Assembly: GCF_905404315.1 (NCBI RefSeq)
Contig: NC_066304.1
Span: forward strand, 8,246,001 to 8,310,000
DNA from: Leptidea sinapis
Taxonomy: Eukaryota; Arthropoda; Insecta; Lepidoptera; Pieridae
Length of the DNA: 64,000 nucleotides
Direction: 5' to 3'
Shown here: positions 31,401 through 43,929 of the stretch, one piece after another
How the letters are laid out: each line of letters begins with the position of its first letter
How positions within the stretch are numbered: the stretch's first letter is position 1
Notes under the pieces: generated by a model
Told to the model about the DNA's origin: nothing
The model's database searches: none
The model's input: only the letters and a program-made list of their open reading frames with translations
Program-made: the position numbers and the translations under genes

Positions 31401-33126
31401 AATTTTGCTGTCCAGTTCAAACAACACGGTTATACCTAAAACGTTAGTTTTGATTGTATCCGTAATAATATAAATAATTGAAGTACCGTGTTACATAATA
31501 AAATATTTAACAACTAGTAATTTTATACAAAAAAATACCGAATCCAAATAGACATTAAAAATAAAATAAACATATATACAATTGCATCACAGAGGTTGGA
31601 TTTGCGTCCATTATATAGTAATGGGGTCGACCCCCCTCTCCCCGTGTGAGATCTAAAAATATAGGCGGTAAAATGTCGGTGAGATACACTTCTACCATTT
31701 CTTTCGGGCATATACAGGAGTGAGTTTAAAAATAATAGTTTCAATTTAAACATAACATTATGACAATATAATATCCAAAATCTTCACTTTTAGTTATCTT
31801 GTTTTGTTTTTAACGTCTGTAACTATATTTGTTATAATTTTTTGTTTTTAATTTTATTGTTATGGATATGGGTCCACACATACAACTTCAGTAGTGTGGC
31901 AATTAGCCATAAGCAGCTGATCCATTAAATGATCGTTTTTTTATTCCCCGACAATGATTAGATATATTTAAACTATTGATTATTGAACCTATGCAAAGTA
32001 AACTCCATAATATGGCTGTGAAATCTAAACGTGATGTGTTAAATTCTGCTCCCGGATTGCAAACTGATTAAACGGCCGTTTTTGGTAGCATCAGTAGTTA
32101 TTTCATGCCTAAATTCTTATGCTGAGATCTAAACAGAAAACATATGGTTGTCCAAATATCTTTGTAATATTTGTAAATTTTAGGGGTTCAATATGAAGAG
32201 TAAACATGAACCGATACGCAAGCACGTAACGTGATAGTGTCGCAATGATGTCACGATATCCTTCATCACACAGATCCAACATTAATCAGTGGGATTAGCC
32301 CGCCACCGCCGCTTCTAGCACGGTTAGCTACGGCGACCTTCAGATACGACCTTCCTTTTCGTTAAGGAATAAAATCCTTTGCCGCACTATGACTTAACTG
32401 TATATTATATTCGCGTAATATTTTGCTGTGACCATAATAGTATAGAACTTATTAATTATTATTTGTTCGTAGCAATTAGCAACTTATTACCAACACTTCA
32501 TCCCTAGTCAACTTATGTGAACTGCTAATTATTTATTGGGTAGGTTAAAAGCAATGACATTTTTGCGATATTTTAGCGACGCTTTTTACACGAAATCTCA
32601 ATATTTAGTACATATAAAAATAAAATTGTATAACATGAACACGAAAACACTCAATCACCCACACCCTTACTCTACTACACCTATACATACACACACACAC
32701 ACACCTATTAAATACTATTATTATTAACGTACGTAATAATACTATCATAAATAACAGTTGTATTCCTATTAATGTTTTGTAATTATTATTTTTATCCGGT
32801 ATCCGTAGCTTTGCGCGCAGCCTTAACAAGAAAAATCAGTGTCAGAAAGTACATATACGCGACTCGTAAATTCTGAAACTACACTTTGTAATTCATTATG
32901 AAGCCATACCGCGCTAGAACTCTCTAAATGCATGTTAGGCTTCTACACTTTCATAGAACGCCTCTATTATCTAGAAGGCGTCTAAATATGTTATCAGTAA
33001 AAAGTAAGGAAAGTAAAAAGGTGTTTTGTCACTGTCTTCATACTCATTCATACTCGTCTTTGATGCTCGTCTCGCCTTTGCCTAATAAATTCTATAGCGC
33101 ACATCAGACCGATACACAATAGTGCT
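28481..33126. other. Long AT-rich gene desert
   Basis: No gene can be supported. At 30840-30960 there is a GC-rich patch made of degenerate CTGGTTAGCTGGTTGGC-like units followed by a good splice-donor-like CG/GTAAGTTA. At 31610-31690 a GC-richer patch has no coding sense. A (CA)n stretch is at about 32686-32704. The frames of 60-76 codons are unremarkable. Confidence 0.45.
32686..32704. repeat. (CA)n microsatellite
   Basis: About seven to eight AC units within CTATACATACACAC-type sequence. Confidence 0.7.
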
Positions 33127-33215
33127 GACACATTACTACTTCACGGCAGAAATAGGCAACATTGTGGTACCCATAATCTAGCTGGCATCCTGTGCAATGG
33201 GGCCAACTGGTATGA
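33127..33215 (+). repeat. Fragment of a lepidopteran interspersed repeat
   Basis: ACTACTTCACGGCAGAAATA followed by GGC and, after a short divergence, GTGGTACCCATAATC and TGTGCAATGGGGCCAACTGG recalls a conserved string commonly present near 3' ends of lepidopteran LINEs. No coding region is attached; single copy in this window. Confidence 0.35.
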
Positions 33216-35412
33216 TAACATATTTCCGACACCGATATTTTTGCATTTGTACTGTCGAGTTCCGGTTCGAAGGTGTTGGTGTCGGTACGAGGAAGAGAAG
33301 TTCAGAAGTTTGTTACTGAGAAGATACGTATTTATATCCACTATTAGAAATGTAAATTTTACTAGTTTAATTTGATGATAATTGTTATAAATATTTTTAA
33401 TAACAAACCAATACTATAAAAGCATACATTAAATATCTGAAGAGTTTTTAAATTTTGTAGCGCAATTAATAAATGTAGAACGGACATTTGAAACTAAATA
33501 AATATCGTTACCAGCTTTATAAATTACTTTAAAATATTCAATGGAACATATTATATAAAAAAATACATTCTTTTCATCTTGCACCAAAGTCTTTATTTGG
33601 GAACACTGTGAAGTGAATGGCTTTTTAAAGATCACGGAGTCGGCAACAAAATAGGGATTTATTTGATGACCAATAGCGGGCACATCAAACTTGTCAAGTT
33701 GTTGAAACTTGAGCGCTGTGCGGTGCGGGGGGCGGACATTAACATCGTCCGGACTGTACGCCGCTTTAATTACTTACTAAATTTTGATTCGTCACATTTT
33801 ATTTTCTACATTATATTTATAAATTTGACTTAGTATATGTAAGGATAAGGGAAGCAAAACTGATGGATGAGCGAAAAATGAACATATGCATGGCCTGAAC
33901 TGTTTGGATTATCCAGAATCCTGCACTCCGTGGATGAGGAATGACTAGGCGTTACCTGTCCCGTAGATTGTAGTCATTGCGTGTCTCATACCACGCCTAT
34001 CCCGGGGTCATTACAAAGGTCTATTTCACTAACCTTAATCTTCTCCTGCCTCCAAATCTCCAGTATCTGAATGAATGACGTTCAACCTCTGCATGGTTTA
34101 AAAGGACTTTTAACTCTAAAAACAACTTGAAGTACTGATAAATTTCTTCTAGATAATCTTGTATTGGAATTAATTAAAGGTGGCGATGATGACAATCCAA
34201 TCGATGACCAGCAAGCTCATTTCAAGCTCCTTCCAGATCCAATATAAACATAACAAATTATATATAAAAACCCAGTGTTGCCAAATAGAGATATAGTAGT
34301 TTATATTTTGTTAGAAAGCTGAATATATCTTGGAATATAATTCAACAGGTGCAGATTATTGGATTAAAGGAATGTAATAGGGAAATGAACTCAAATCTCA
34401 ATTTAAAATTTTGAAGTTGATTCATTAAAAAATCCACATCGACCGAGTCAGTCTAAAATATAAAGTCAATAATTATTGTGTAAAATATGAAAAGATTTCC
34501 AGATCAGTGGCTTGTACGTCAAGCCTGTCGCATGCCTCGACAGCTAAAGTTACGTTCGTGTTTATTTGAGAAATTCTACTATAATTGCTGCAATAATAGT
34601 ATCTCAAAGAGTACAATACATATAATAATATCTCAGAGATCGTAATAATAATAATAAGTGAGTGGCGCGCGTCACAATGACCGAAACAAAATATGCAAAT
34701 GTAACATTTGGAGGTCTAGCAGTGAACAATGAAACTCTCCGTGATCTGAATAAACGATAGACTAAATAAATGATGAACACGATCGAAGCCACATTTTCCG
34801 GCTCTATAAATACGTAACTCTTCCAACTGTCTATTGTTTTAATAATATCTTACACTGTAGTCGGTATATCTTTGTAATATTAATTGCACATTCTTCTATA
34901 AAAATATTTTATAATTACGTGCCTACTACATTTAAAATACAAAAACATTTAATGAAAATTCTTTATAAACGTACAAGATAAACGCGATCTTATTTATCAA
35001 AGGTTCTTCCTTCGCCTATTTCGTACAAATTTAATTTTCCGCTTAGTTAATCTCCTTCTGATCTAGATATACTATCTCCACTTTGATATATTTAATTAAA
35101 ATCAAAGATTCATGTTTAAAAAACAAATTAGTTGCATAAGTTTCGATAAAACAGACTAACTTTTCACAGGAAAGTTATCTCTATGTTGCCTTAGTCCGTT
35201 GAAGTTGTAGTTCAACCTTAAGTTATAATTAAGTACGGTGTTCCCGCGAGGCTTGTAGTTGTCCGGTGAAGATGTGGTACTCTGCTACAAAATTATAAAC
35301 AGTCTGTGGTCGTGTGTACGGGTACGTAGCGAGTCACTGTCATACAGTTAACATATTCCTGAATAAAAATTTATTAAATTAGGCGTTACTTTGCGGAAAT
35401 CCATAATTATAC
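33216..35412. other. AT-rich region, nothing recognised
   Basis: A small GC-rich patch at about 33712-33770 (GTGCGGTGCGGGGGGCGGAC) has no coding sense. No repeat or gene supported otherwise. Confidence 0.4.
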
Positions 35413-35641
35413 AAATAATTTAAGTTTTCTTTAGTGTTAATTCCGCCAATATTTGTTTTTAAAACAATTCGACACATGTTTCGCCTCTACACGAGGCATC
35501 CTCTCTCTCGTGTCTCGTGCCAGATTTTGGCGAGACAACACGTCCTGAGGATGCCTCGTGTAGAGGCGAAACACGTGTCAAATTGTTTTAAAAACAAATA
35601 TTGGCGGAATTAACACTAAAGATAAGTTAAATCATTTGTAT
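35413..35641. repeat. Long inverted repeat with hammerhead-like core
   Basis: Arms of about 94 bp (35413-35507 and 35548-35641) are near-perfect reverse complements, sharing GGAATTAACACTAAAG, AACAAATATTGGCGG and GCCTCGTGTAGAGGCGAAAC on one strand. The 40-bp centre is unique. On the plus strand the right arm and its inner edge give CTGAGGA (35545-35551), a GCCTC/GAGGC stem, GAAA (35568-35571) and a palindromic ACACGTGT ending in GTC (35571-35579). This order matches the conserved core of hammerhead ribozymes as found in Penelope-like retroelements. The left arm lacks the CTGA part. Assignment to a Penelope-like element is an inference. Confidence 0.65.
35545..35579 (+). ncRNA. Candidate hammerhead ribozyme core
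   Basis: CUGAGGA fits the CUGANGA box. Stem II is GCCUC-GUGUA-GAGGC with one extra U. GAAA follows. The next bases form a self-complementary ACACGUGU whose last bases plus C make a GUC cleavage triplet. A zero-loop palindromic stem III implies that activity, if any, needs two copies pairing, as described for Penelope-like elements. Stem I pairing is weak (CGUC against AAAU here; the other arm has GAAU, giving two pairs). No activity is claimed. Confidence 0.4.
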
Positions 35642-37394
35642 ATTCCTGAAGATCAACTTTGTTTCTGTTATTTTATTGTGTTAACAATTAAAACAATAAT
35701 CATATTAACCTAAATAATTAATTCTCGTATTCACTAAAACCTCCAATTATATTTAACTCTTGGCGTGTACAAACGATATAAGATTTTCAAATCCATTGAT
35801 TCTGAAATCCTATCGACTGCTATTTATCCTGCAATATTTCCAGGTCCTTACTTCTTCCTCATTCTTCCCCTCACTTTTGAAATTTGTATAAATCTATGTA
35901 ATATAATAATAATACGAGTATAATAATACATAGTAGAATAACTTATCTTTAATAATTCTTGGACAACTCTTATAACATATATTTTTTAATTATAATTTAT
36001 TAGTTAGTTATTTATTTAATTTTATCCTAATTTATTTTAGTTTTTGGAAACAGTATAATAATCTCCTTGAAAAGTGTATTCTACCAGAGAACCTACTACA
36101 TGACCTCACATTGGTTCACGCAGATATACCGTCAATCTTACATGTTATCATTGAAAACCACGTTATCCATTTTAATTACATATTCAAATGTATTCAATTT
36201 GACTTGAAATTGAATGCCGTCTACATTTTTAACTTCCCCGCGAAGAAGCATTTATCAAACGACACAGCACTTTAGCATGTACAAAATTGAGCACATTTTT
36301 TGTTCTATTGCCAAATACCCGTTGATGTCCGAGAAGCAAAGCTGTCTCTTTGAAAGATCTAAAGTATCTAGGGCTGCGTGCAGATTTCGTCTAGTAATTT
36401 CGCCTCTTTATATTTGTCTACACTACATTCTGCATGCACATGTCCCCGCCTAAATCGTAGTCTTAACTGAATTCAGTTAGTTAGTTATTATTTATTAATG
36501 CTGCTTGAATTGGGACGCTGTTAATATCAAGTTTATAGCAAGCTCATCAAAGTCCTGGATCAATTGGCGTTGGCACTAACACTGCCTCTGACTGAAAACA
36601 ATACGCTCATCGTTCCCGGGGCTGTCGAGTGCTAAGGCTGCTTTGGAGGAAATTTTTCAGAATTCTTACAGGAAAATCCAGCAACAACCAGCGAGATAAC
36701 GATTTGGAGGAGGAAAAGTCGACAACCAAGCTTAATATAAGAAATTTTAATTCGGAGAATGGCCTCCAAAGTAATTACTATCTACAAGTGTCAGCCGGCA
36801 ACCCCCACGTGACTCTAGTATAGCAAGATGCGTCTATAACAAACGCGGGTGATCACTTTTGCTACTTATTTGTAAAAATATTACTAGTATATAATATTTA
36901 ACTAGTTGACGTAGCGCATATTGAACTATATATTATAAAATCTGCATAGCCGTCTATCGATCCATACTTCACGGGAACAAAATCTGGGGCGACCCGGAAC
37001 CAAATGTATATTTAATTTTTTACAACGTTTTATGACTATTCAAAAATTCAAAATAGAAAACAATATCCGCGCAGTGAAATAGTTAGAATTGAATAGAAAT
37101 ATATTTTCAATAAATATTAGTAACAATGTATTTATTTTTTAAATTAAATGTAACCGCATTCATCCGACGCACCGCTGGAGCTCGTTCTGGGAATCTTGTG
37201 CTTTCGATCTCGTTTCGGCCTCGCCATTTGATGTTTTACAGTTAAACTGGTAAACATTTGTCAAACATATTATTAATTGACAGTTCGTTATTTTACCATA
37301 AAAACTATCGGTAAAGTTTATTGTGATTATTTAATTGTGCATTTGGTTGATAACGTCATACCTGTAATGTTTGAAATTACGAATATTGTTTACT
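35642..37394. other. AT-rich region, nothing recognised
   Basis: Frames of 64-79 codons at 36214-36453 and 36629-36823 show no domain. The second (MLRLLWRKFFRILTGKSSNN) lies in a slightly GC-richer stretch, but I cannot assign it. Confidence 0.4.
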
Positions 37395-37930
37395 AATCTA
37401 GATTTCAAATCAAATCAAATCAAAATAACTTTATTCATGTAGATCACGGAAATGACACCCATGAATGTCAAAAATATATTTTTTCTTATTGAATCTACCG
37501 CTACTTCGTAAGGGGTTGAGCTAATGAGAAGAAGTAGCAAGAAACTCATTGCCACTCTTTTATATCAAGATTTACATTTCCATCGATTTACAAAATCATT
37601 TCAATTACAATAAAATATGGAAAATGAGGCAACAAACATACTCAAACGTCAAATAGTCAATGCCTTACACGAGTAAGTCAAAAAAGTAAATGTTAATTAA
37701 TACAAAAGTTATTGAGGACATTATATATAACTTCTTAAAAGAATCTGAAATCGATTCTCCGGTAACAAGATCATCCCGCCACCACAAGCAGCGCCCGTTC
37801 ACGAGCATGACGTATGAGCCAGCCATCGCCTCCCTCAACCATATTTTAGGGAAGGGGACGACCTGTCCCATGTCGCCACCACAAGCAGTGACATTTAAGT
37901 GAGCATGACGAAAACTGTTACGAGAACTCA
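37395..37930 (-). repeat. Family A repeat, minus orientation
   Basis: Plus-strand TCAAATCAAATCAAA tail, then ATAACTTTATTCATGTAGAT, CACCCATGAATGTCAAA, GAGAAGAAGTAGCAAGAAAC, and at the far end CATCCCGCCACCACAAGC and CCTCCCTCAACCATATTTTA. This is the reverse complement of the copy at 22.88-23.55 kb, with tail (GATTT)n at 37395-37410. The frame on the minus strand (FPKIWLREAMAGSYVMLVNG) is a conserved by-product of this repeat, not a gene. Confidence 0.75.
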
Positions 37931-40084
37931 AGCAAACAACAATAAAAGAATCCTAATCTACATATCATGCAATACTCACCAAATACCTCTACTTACAATT
38001 TGACAATTCTGCTTAAACTTGTAATTAATATTATAAATTAATATTATATTTTTAGTAACAGTAATCAAAAGCTCAATCCTTTAGGGTAATCAAATCAAAA
38101 TCACATCATTCAGGTCAAGGAAATGACTTTTCTTTTCTTTTTCTTTTGATTGTAGTGTATACAACTTTAACAAAAATATGTGGTGTACATAATTAAGTAT
38201 CATAAATAGCATTTGCATGTATACATATTTGATCCTGAAAATTGTACGGGTATGGCATGAAAATTGTCAGTTTAATATTCATGCTGTTTTCCTGCTGAAG
38301 ACTATTGTTCTATCTACACTTTTGCATGTACATTTACGAGTGTAGGTAACTATGTAGTCCGATAATGAAGAAATTGATAAAATGTTTTTTGTGTTCAACA
38401 TTTTTCAAATATGGTTTGTTAGGAAATTATACATACTTAATTCCTAGAGGTTACTTTCTACATATTTTATTAGAGGCTTACAATATATTCTATGGTAAAA
38501 AGTGGCAGTGAATACTTAAATTTTATTGGTAGCGAGTCTCAAAGTAATAAGTAACATTAATTTGTTTAAATAGTCATTAAAGATTACATATTATATGACA
38601 TGTTTACTAGAAGCGAGTAAGGAATGAATGCGTACCAGTTAACAATCCCTCACAGATAATTAATAAGTAGATAAACCTAACTAAACAAATTCTAAGACAC
38701 TCGTGTTGATTCCATTAAGTATCACGAACAAGCGAGCATAACTTACACTAAAGTAAACGAAAACAAACAAATAAGTTAATGATCTAAATGAGATTGATGG
38801 CGGAGTGTAAGTTATCTGATACGAGTAGTTACCGAGCTGCCTGCTCCTCGAGCGTGCGATGGGGATTTCAATTTACCGATGTAAATGAGTTCCTTTGAAG
38901 CCTCTTTTATTACCCGCATCTAGAGACATCGACGTAAGCCGGCGCGCGGCCTCCCTAATAGCTGTATATCAAGTCTAGCTTGTAATATGTTTAATCCTCT
39001 ACCAACTGACTGTTTCTCTTTGCGAAACTTACTACCCGAGCTTTTACGGATATTTTAGCTTAATATTTCCGTAGATTATTGTTTCTTAGATTAAGAATAA
39101 CTTAAAGCTGCTTCTCATAAAACTCAAGATTGCGTGTTAAAACAGAACTTCATTTGTCTAATCACCACGCCTATACAACTCCTTGCTTACAATAACTTTA
39201 TGACTAGTATTAGGATAAATATTATATAGGTATTAGTATAGGTAGATATTTATAAAATATGTTTGGCCCTACAATATAGTCAAAGAGACTAGTAAATTGT
39301 TATTTATGACTGATTGGTAAGTGTTAATAAATATCTTTTGGTCGTTAACCGTCAGTGTGTGTGTAGGTTTATCTTGCACACTTCAGTGTGGAAAGTACCG
39401 GGATATGCGAATGGTGACTGGCATTACGGTGCATAGGACGAGTCTCGTAAGACTCAACAAACACCATTATCAGCGTCACAAAATATTCAATAATAATTGT
39501 GAATGTTTCCGCAGTACTTAGTTCTGTAATATGCTCTATATTCCACAATACCGCATTGACTCTGTTCGACATAGCTACTAAAATATTAATTTCGTTGTTT
39601 CGCAACAACAAATAAACATTCATGCACCAACGAAGGAATTCGGAGAGTTTCTTGAAACTTGTACGATTTTATAAAGTATTCAAGAGTCATGCCAACCCAG
39701 CAATCCCATATCTGAATCGTCGAGAGAAAAATCTTTTAAAAGTTACTCACCTCTGGGGGAATGATAAGTCTCAGAATGTTCAGCTACTGAAACGTACGTT
39801 GAGAATAGACGTATGAATCCTTACAAATCATAAGTATGTTTATTCGCAGCTTTATAAGGTCAGTTACAAGAGAATATTGGCTGTAGTAACCTACCATCAG
39901 GTTACCCCTATGTCATCGTGTGTACGCTAACTTGTCCTCTTCTTCCACAACTTATACTTAATAGGGCTATCACTCAGATATAAAAAATAAATAACTCATC
40001 TCAATAATAAAAATGATGTTTGAAATTCAGTTAATTTTATAGTTCAAGCGAAAAGAAAGTTTAATCAAAGTAATTTGTTACAAA
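37931..40084. other. AT-rich region, nothing recognised
   Basis: No gene supported. A GC-rich patch at 38930-38960 (AGCCGGCGCGCGGCCTCC) is isolated. Overlapping frames at 39321-39816 have no recognised domain. Confidence 0.4.
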
Positions 40085-40392
40085 AATAATGTTTTCAGTT
40101 TTTATTGTGTAATTAATCTCAGAAGTGAGGGTTATCATTTTAAAACATAACAAATTGCATAGATTTGCAGGAGCGACATCTAAAGTCAATATCATAATAT
40201 GCAACTATTGGGGTTGAGCAGGTTATCAACTGTAAAGTAGATCCTGTAGAATGTAGAGCCACAACCAGAGAGTTGAACAAAGCATACAATATTTTACCAA
40301 CGATACGTGACTCGAACGGTTGGCTTAGTTGGAAAAAGCGCTCGCACGGAACGCGAGAGGTCTCGGGTTCGAGTCCCGCATCGTCCATAAAA
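40085..40392 (+). repeat. Interspersed repeat with tRNA-like 3' module
   Basis: A body (GTTTTCAGTTTTTATTGTG, CAGAAGTGAGGGTTATCA, GGGGTTGAGCAGGTTATCAA, CTGTAAAGTAGATCCTGTAG) is followed by a tRNA-like segment with box A TGGCTTAGTTGG (40321-40332) and box B GGTTCGAGTCC (40366-40376). A CTCGC/GCGAG anticodon-like stem with loop ACGGAAC lies between them. The 5' acceptor strand does not pair with the 3' strand and position 33 is C, so it is not a working tRNA gene. Parts recur at 45.84-46.06 and 53.22-53.41 kb. The tRNA-like part sits at the 3' side, unlike a canonical SINE. Confidence 0.65.
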
Positions 40393-40487
40393 TTTTGTTT
40401 TCAGTTATTTGTATAAAACAAAGTATTTAATCAAACTTATTTAGTTCTAAATTAGTAGACCAGGAAGTGAGTAAACACATGACGATG

Positions 40488-40735
40488 GCGAGAGTTCTGA
40501 TTGCTTGTCGTTATTTCCCCAGAGTCACAGGAGGCTGTTAGTGTGGGACGCCACTTGTAACGGTAGCGTCAACCATACTCACCAGTTACCTTATAAAATA
40601 AACAAGACGGCAGGAACAGCGGTGAAAGCTGCTGATAATCTACAAAGAGGGAAACATACACAACTTGGTGATGGGTACATCATTATATCTTTTACTTTTA
40701 CGTTGAAGACAATAGTTTCTTTGAGTTAGAGAGTT
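40488..40735 (+). pseudogene. Retroelement polyprotein C-terminal fragment (VWDATC motif)
   Basis: A 74-codon frame with SHRRLLVWDATCNGSVNHTH, then INKTAGTAVKAADNLQRGKH and TQLGDGYIIISFTFTLKTIV. The pattern PW--GR-LVWDATCV-T-A-SH, then AG-AA--AE-LK--KY--L---Y-FVPF-VET-G recurs in RT-associated proteins annotated across invertebrate genomes. Here the final 'FGVETLGPW' is degraded to FTLKTIV. Upstream PSGL--DGKRPDG is not visible. A small decayed fragment; the parent element type is uncertain. Confidence 0.5.
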
Positions 40736-41795
40736 GTGTAGGCGGCTTTGGATGGAGTCCTTACATTCAATATGATCTAAGAGTTGTGCAAAAGTTGACT
40801 ATGCTTTCCTTCTTTTTTGGAATAAGCTATTCAGTTACTGTGACTTGTGGAAGTAAAGACAGACATAGTGAAACGAATCATGAGGTTTCATTGCTAGTAT
40901 AATGTTTTATTACTCCTCACAGACAAGTACCTTTAGATTAAAACTGCTGCGGAATTTAGTTTCAAAGTTCATGTTTGTATTGATGCCTACAAATCTACTT
41001 ACCAAAATACGAAAACTCGAAAAAAAGGTGACATAGTAGCTAGAAATCCCCACTACCAGCTTATTACGACTACAACGAAGAGCGGTGTTGATCGGCTTGA
41101 CAGCGACGTTGTGGCATAATCTACCGACTGCGGTATTTCCAAATAGATACGACCTAGGGATCTCCTAGCTCAGAACATACGGCAGTGAACCTCTGGACTT
41201 CAGGTATTCTTAAAATAACTTCCCAAAAGGAAATGAAATGAATGGTGAACAGTAAGAAAAATAGTTGGGCATTTGTTGATATAAAATATATTTCACACGC
41301 GTAGTAAAGTATCACGTCGATAATATGAAGTAAGTATACAATTGAAAGTGAACAACAAACATCAATATCTTAATTATGAGTCTTGTTATTAGTTTAGTTG
41401 TCCATAATTAACGAGCAGCTCGCGATCTGATAAACGGCCAGAGTTACCAACTTCTACAGTTAAATTCAAATTGGTCCAAACTTGCACGGAAATAACCGGG
41501 ATTAAGCGAACAGGTGATTTAAATACGGCGTGTGACGTAATTTGACGGTGGCTGGTCACTGATCTTTTGTAAACAGTTTTAAAATCTCACGATACAACAA
41601 TATACAACATGTCATCTAAAACAGTAAATATTTTATAAACATACATATCTCAACATAATATTACTCTGCTGAGAGGAGCCTACGCTTACCTGTAAGCCAA
41701 TTAACATGACAAACTTCTCGTAATCATAATGCTAAGGTGGAATATGGTGATTGTTACGTACCTACAAAGTATAAGTAAAGTAGGATAGTGCTGAC
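40736..41795. other. AT-rich region, nothing recognised
   Basis: No gene or repeat supported; could contain further decayed parts of the retroelement just upstream. Confidence 0.35.
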
Positions 41796-41799
41796 TATG

Positions 41800-42075
41800 G
41801 TACATCTGTCAAAAGCTGCACTTCTACTCTCGGCTCCCTCTTTCGTGGCACCAGCTGATCAATGTCCGACAATACCTCACCATAATATGGATATCTGGTG
41901 CTTCTCTAGAGTGTGGTTTCAAGGAACAAACTGTACAAAGCGGTTCTTTGCACGGTGTTTCCAGGATAATATGCCATGGGTACTCTAAAATAGGCGACAC
42001 TTCCTGTTCCAATGAGTTCATTGTATGAGAGTGTCGGTGACGGTGATCATTCAACATCATCACAACATCAGACGA
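41800..42075 (+). repeat. Diverged CR1-like LINE 3' end
   Basis: Order of conserved pieces matches the 59.5-59.75 kb copy with substantial divergence: CCATAATATGGATATCTGG (for CCCCACCATCTGGATGTGTGG), GTGTGGTTTCAAGGA, GCACGGTGTTTCCAGGATAA (for GTGCGGTGTTTCCGGGACGA), CCATGGGTACTCTAAAATAG, and GGTGACGGTGATCATTCAAC (for GTGGGCGGCGGTGATCAC). No tail of A residues is retained. Confidence 0.55.
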
Positions 42076-43929
42076 CTATGGAAATACTTTATTTTTTTTT
42101 ATATTTTAAAAAGTTCTTTAAAATTCTATCAATAATTAAAAAAATAAATCTAGTTAAATAAAACATAAGAATATATATTTTGATTGACCATTGTCTTATG
42201 CTCCCTAATTGTCTCATTTAAATGAAATGGGTAACTCTAGTGAAGGGCAAGATAATATTATTGAATGTGTGCCAATTATTATTATTATTATTAAATGCTC
42301 TTCACACATTTCATTGTAATATGAACATACATCACACAACAAAGGCCAGTCTACAATTAAATCAATCTATGTTGACATAATATATAGTACGGGTCGGCAC
42401 TGTTGTAGCTGTGTGCACAATGTCTGTGGCTGGCTGTAGGCATGTTCTAGTATTATACGTCCTGGTACTGTGTTCTCTGTAAACAATATAGATTCAATAA
42501 CACATGGTTCACACCAGCAGACGAAAGTTATTTACTAATTTAATTTGCTTTCTGCGTTCACTACCTAATTAATACCTGCAAGTGCTTTCTATATTTAGGC
42601 AAGCACAATAATGAGTTTGCATAAAATTTATATCAAGCTCAAATATTTTTCTGGATTCTTTATAGCCTTTACATTATACTTCAAAGATTTTTTATTTGGT
42701 AACTATTTAAACTCAGAAAATATTTAATAGGGAAATTCAAACCAGCAACACGCGTCATGTTGCAACGAATGTGACGTAAATGATCACGCCAATTATTAAA
42801 AAATTATGAATTATAAACTTAATACTATTAAAAATACATATATAATATGCTGAAGGAAATTAAAACAAATATTGTTTATTTTGCATATGAAAATAAAATA
42901 TGTATTATAAGAACATTGTAAAATATTGGCATGTAAAAAAATGGTAAATAATGAAAGGGTTTGCCTTTCAAGTACGGCCATTTTATCAACTGACTGGAGG
43001 TATAATATATCATTTTTGACACAAAAATATATCAGAAACAACTCCTTTCTTCATGCGTAGATTACATTTCCTCTTTTCTGTTTCATCGTGTTCTATTCAA
43101 AATAACTGTATCTTTCTTACCCTGAAGTAAATCATCAATCATTCAAATTTTGCATTTTATAAATTTTATTGATCATCAAGAACTTTTGAGATTTAAAATA
43201 AACTTTTGTAAATTTACTTAGGTAAGTTAGTTTGGTTTTAGACCCAATCTACCTACTACTTAATAGCTAATTAACACATAGCTGTAAATAAATATGGTAT
43301 ACCATTGTTTGAATGATCTTCACAACAAAATCCAACCAATAATGGAGATACATTTTCCCTTCCCATTACCTTACACTATTTTTTTCGTACTTTCGCATCG
43401 CGTGGAATACAAAAAAAACACATTACCGGGTGGACTAATAATAGCCTTTAAGCACTTCGGTACTATACAATACTTGTGAGAAGGTTTTTTAAGGTTTATA
43501 TAGCAATTAAAACTAAAAATAAGTGTTAAGTAACTGAAACGCTACAGTAAACAAACACGGGAGGCTACCAATATGACGTCATCAAAATTGCGTGCTAAAT
43601 GGTTGTGTTTGGGGCGGCTTAAATTTATCCAATATTTAAAATTTCTCTGTAAAAAAATATTTGACTATTTTCAAACCTATTTATCGATTTTTTTGCGTTT
43701 CAAAGATATAAATGAGTAACTTAAGAAAAAAAAATCATGCACATTTTCTATTGCTTCCTCATAGCGCTCTTGTTATCATAAAGAAATTAGTACATTTATT
43801 TAGGTTATTGAATATTCATTCCTCAAATTTATCAAATACCTGTTATATTAAATTAGAGGTATTTAGTAAGTATTGCTTAATATATTGAAGATGAACATTC
43901 TTTTTTTGTTATATCGTTGAGTTCTCGTG
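42076..43929. other. AT-rich region with small microsatellite
   Basis: Contains (ATT)n at about 42274-42293. A block at 43570-43690 (TATGACGTCATCAAAATTGC) may be a repeat, but there is no second copy here. No gene supported. Confidence 0.4.

Noticed and set aside
37690..37902. 70-codon frame in the family A repeat
   Set aside because: Product of repeat sequence; the same block is non-coding or broken in the other copies.
40312..40388. Possible functional tRNA gene
   Set aside because: Box A and B are present, but the acceptor strands do not pair, the base before the anticodon is not T, and the segment recurs in rearranged copies; it is a tRNA-like part of a repeat.
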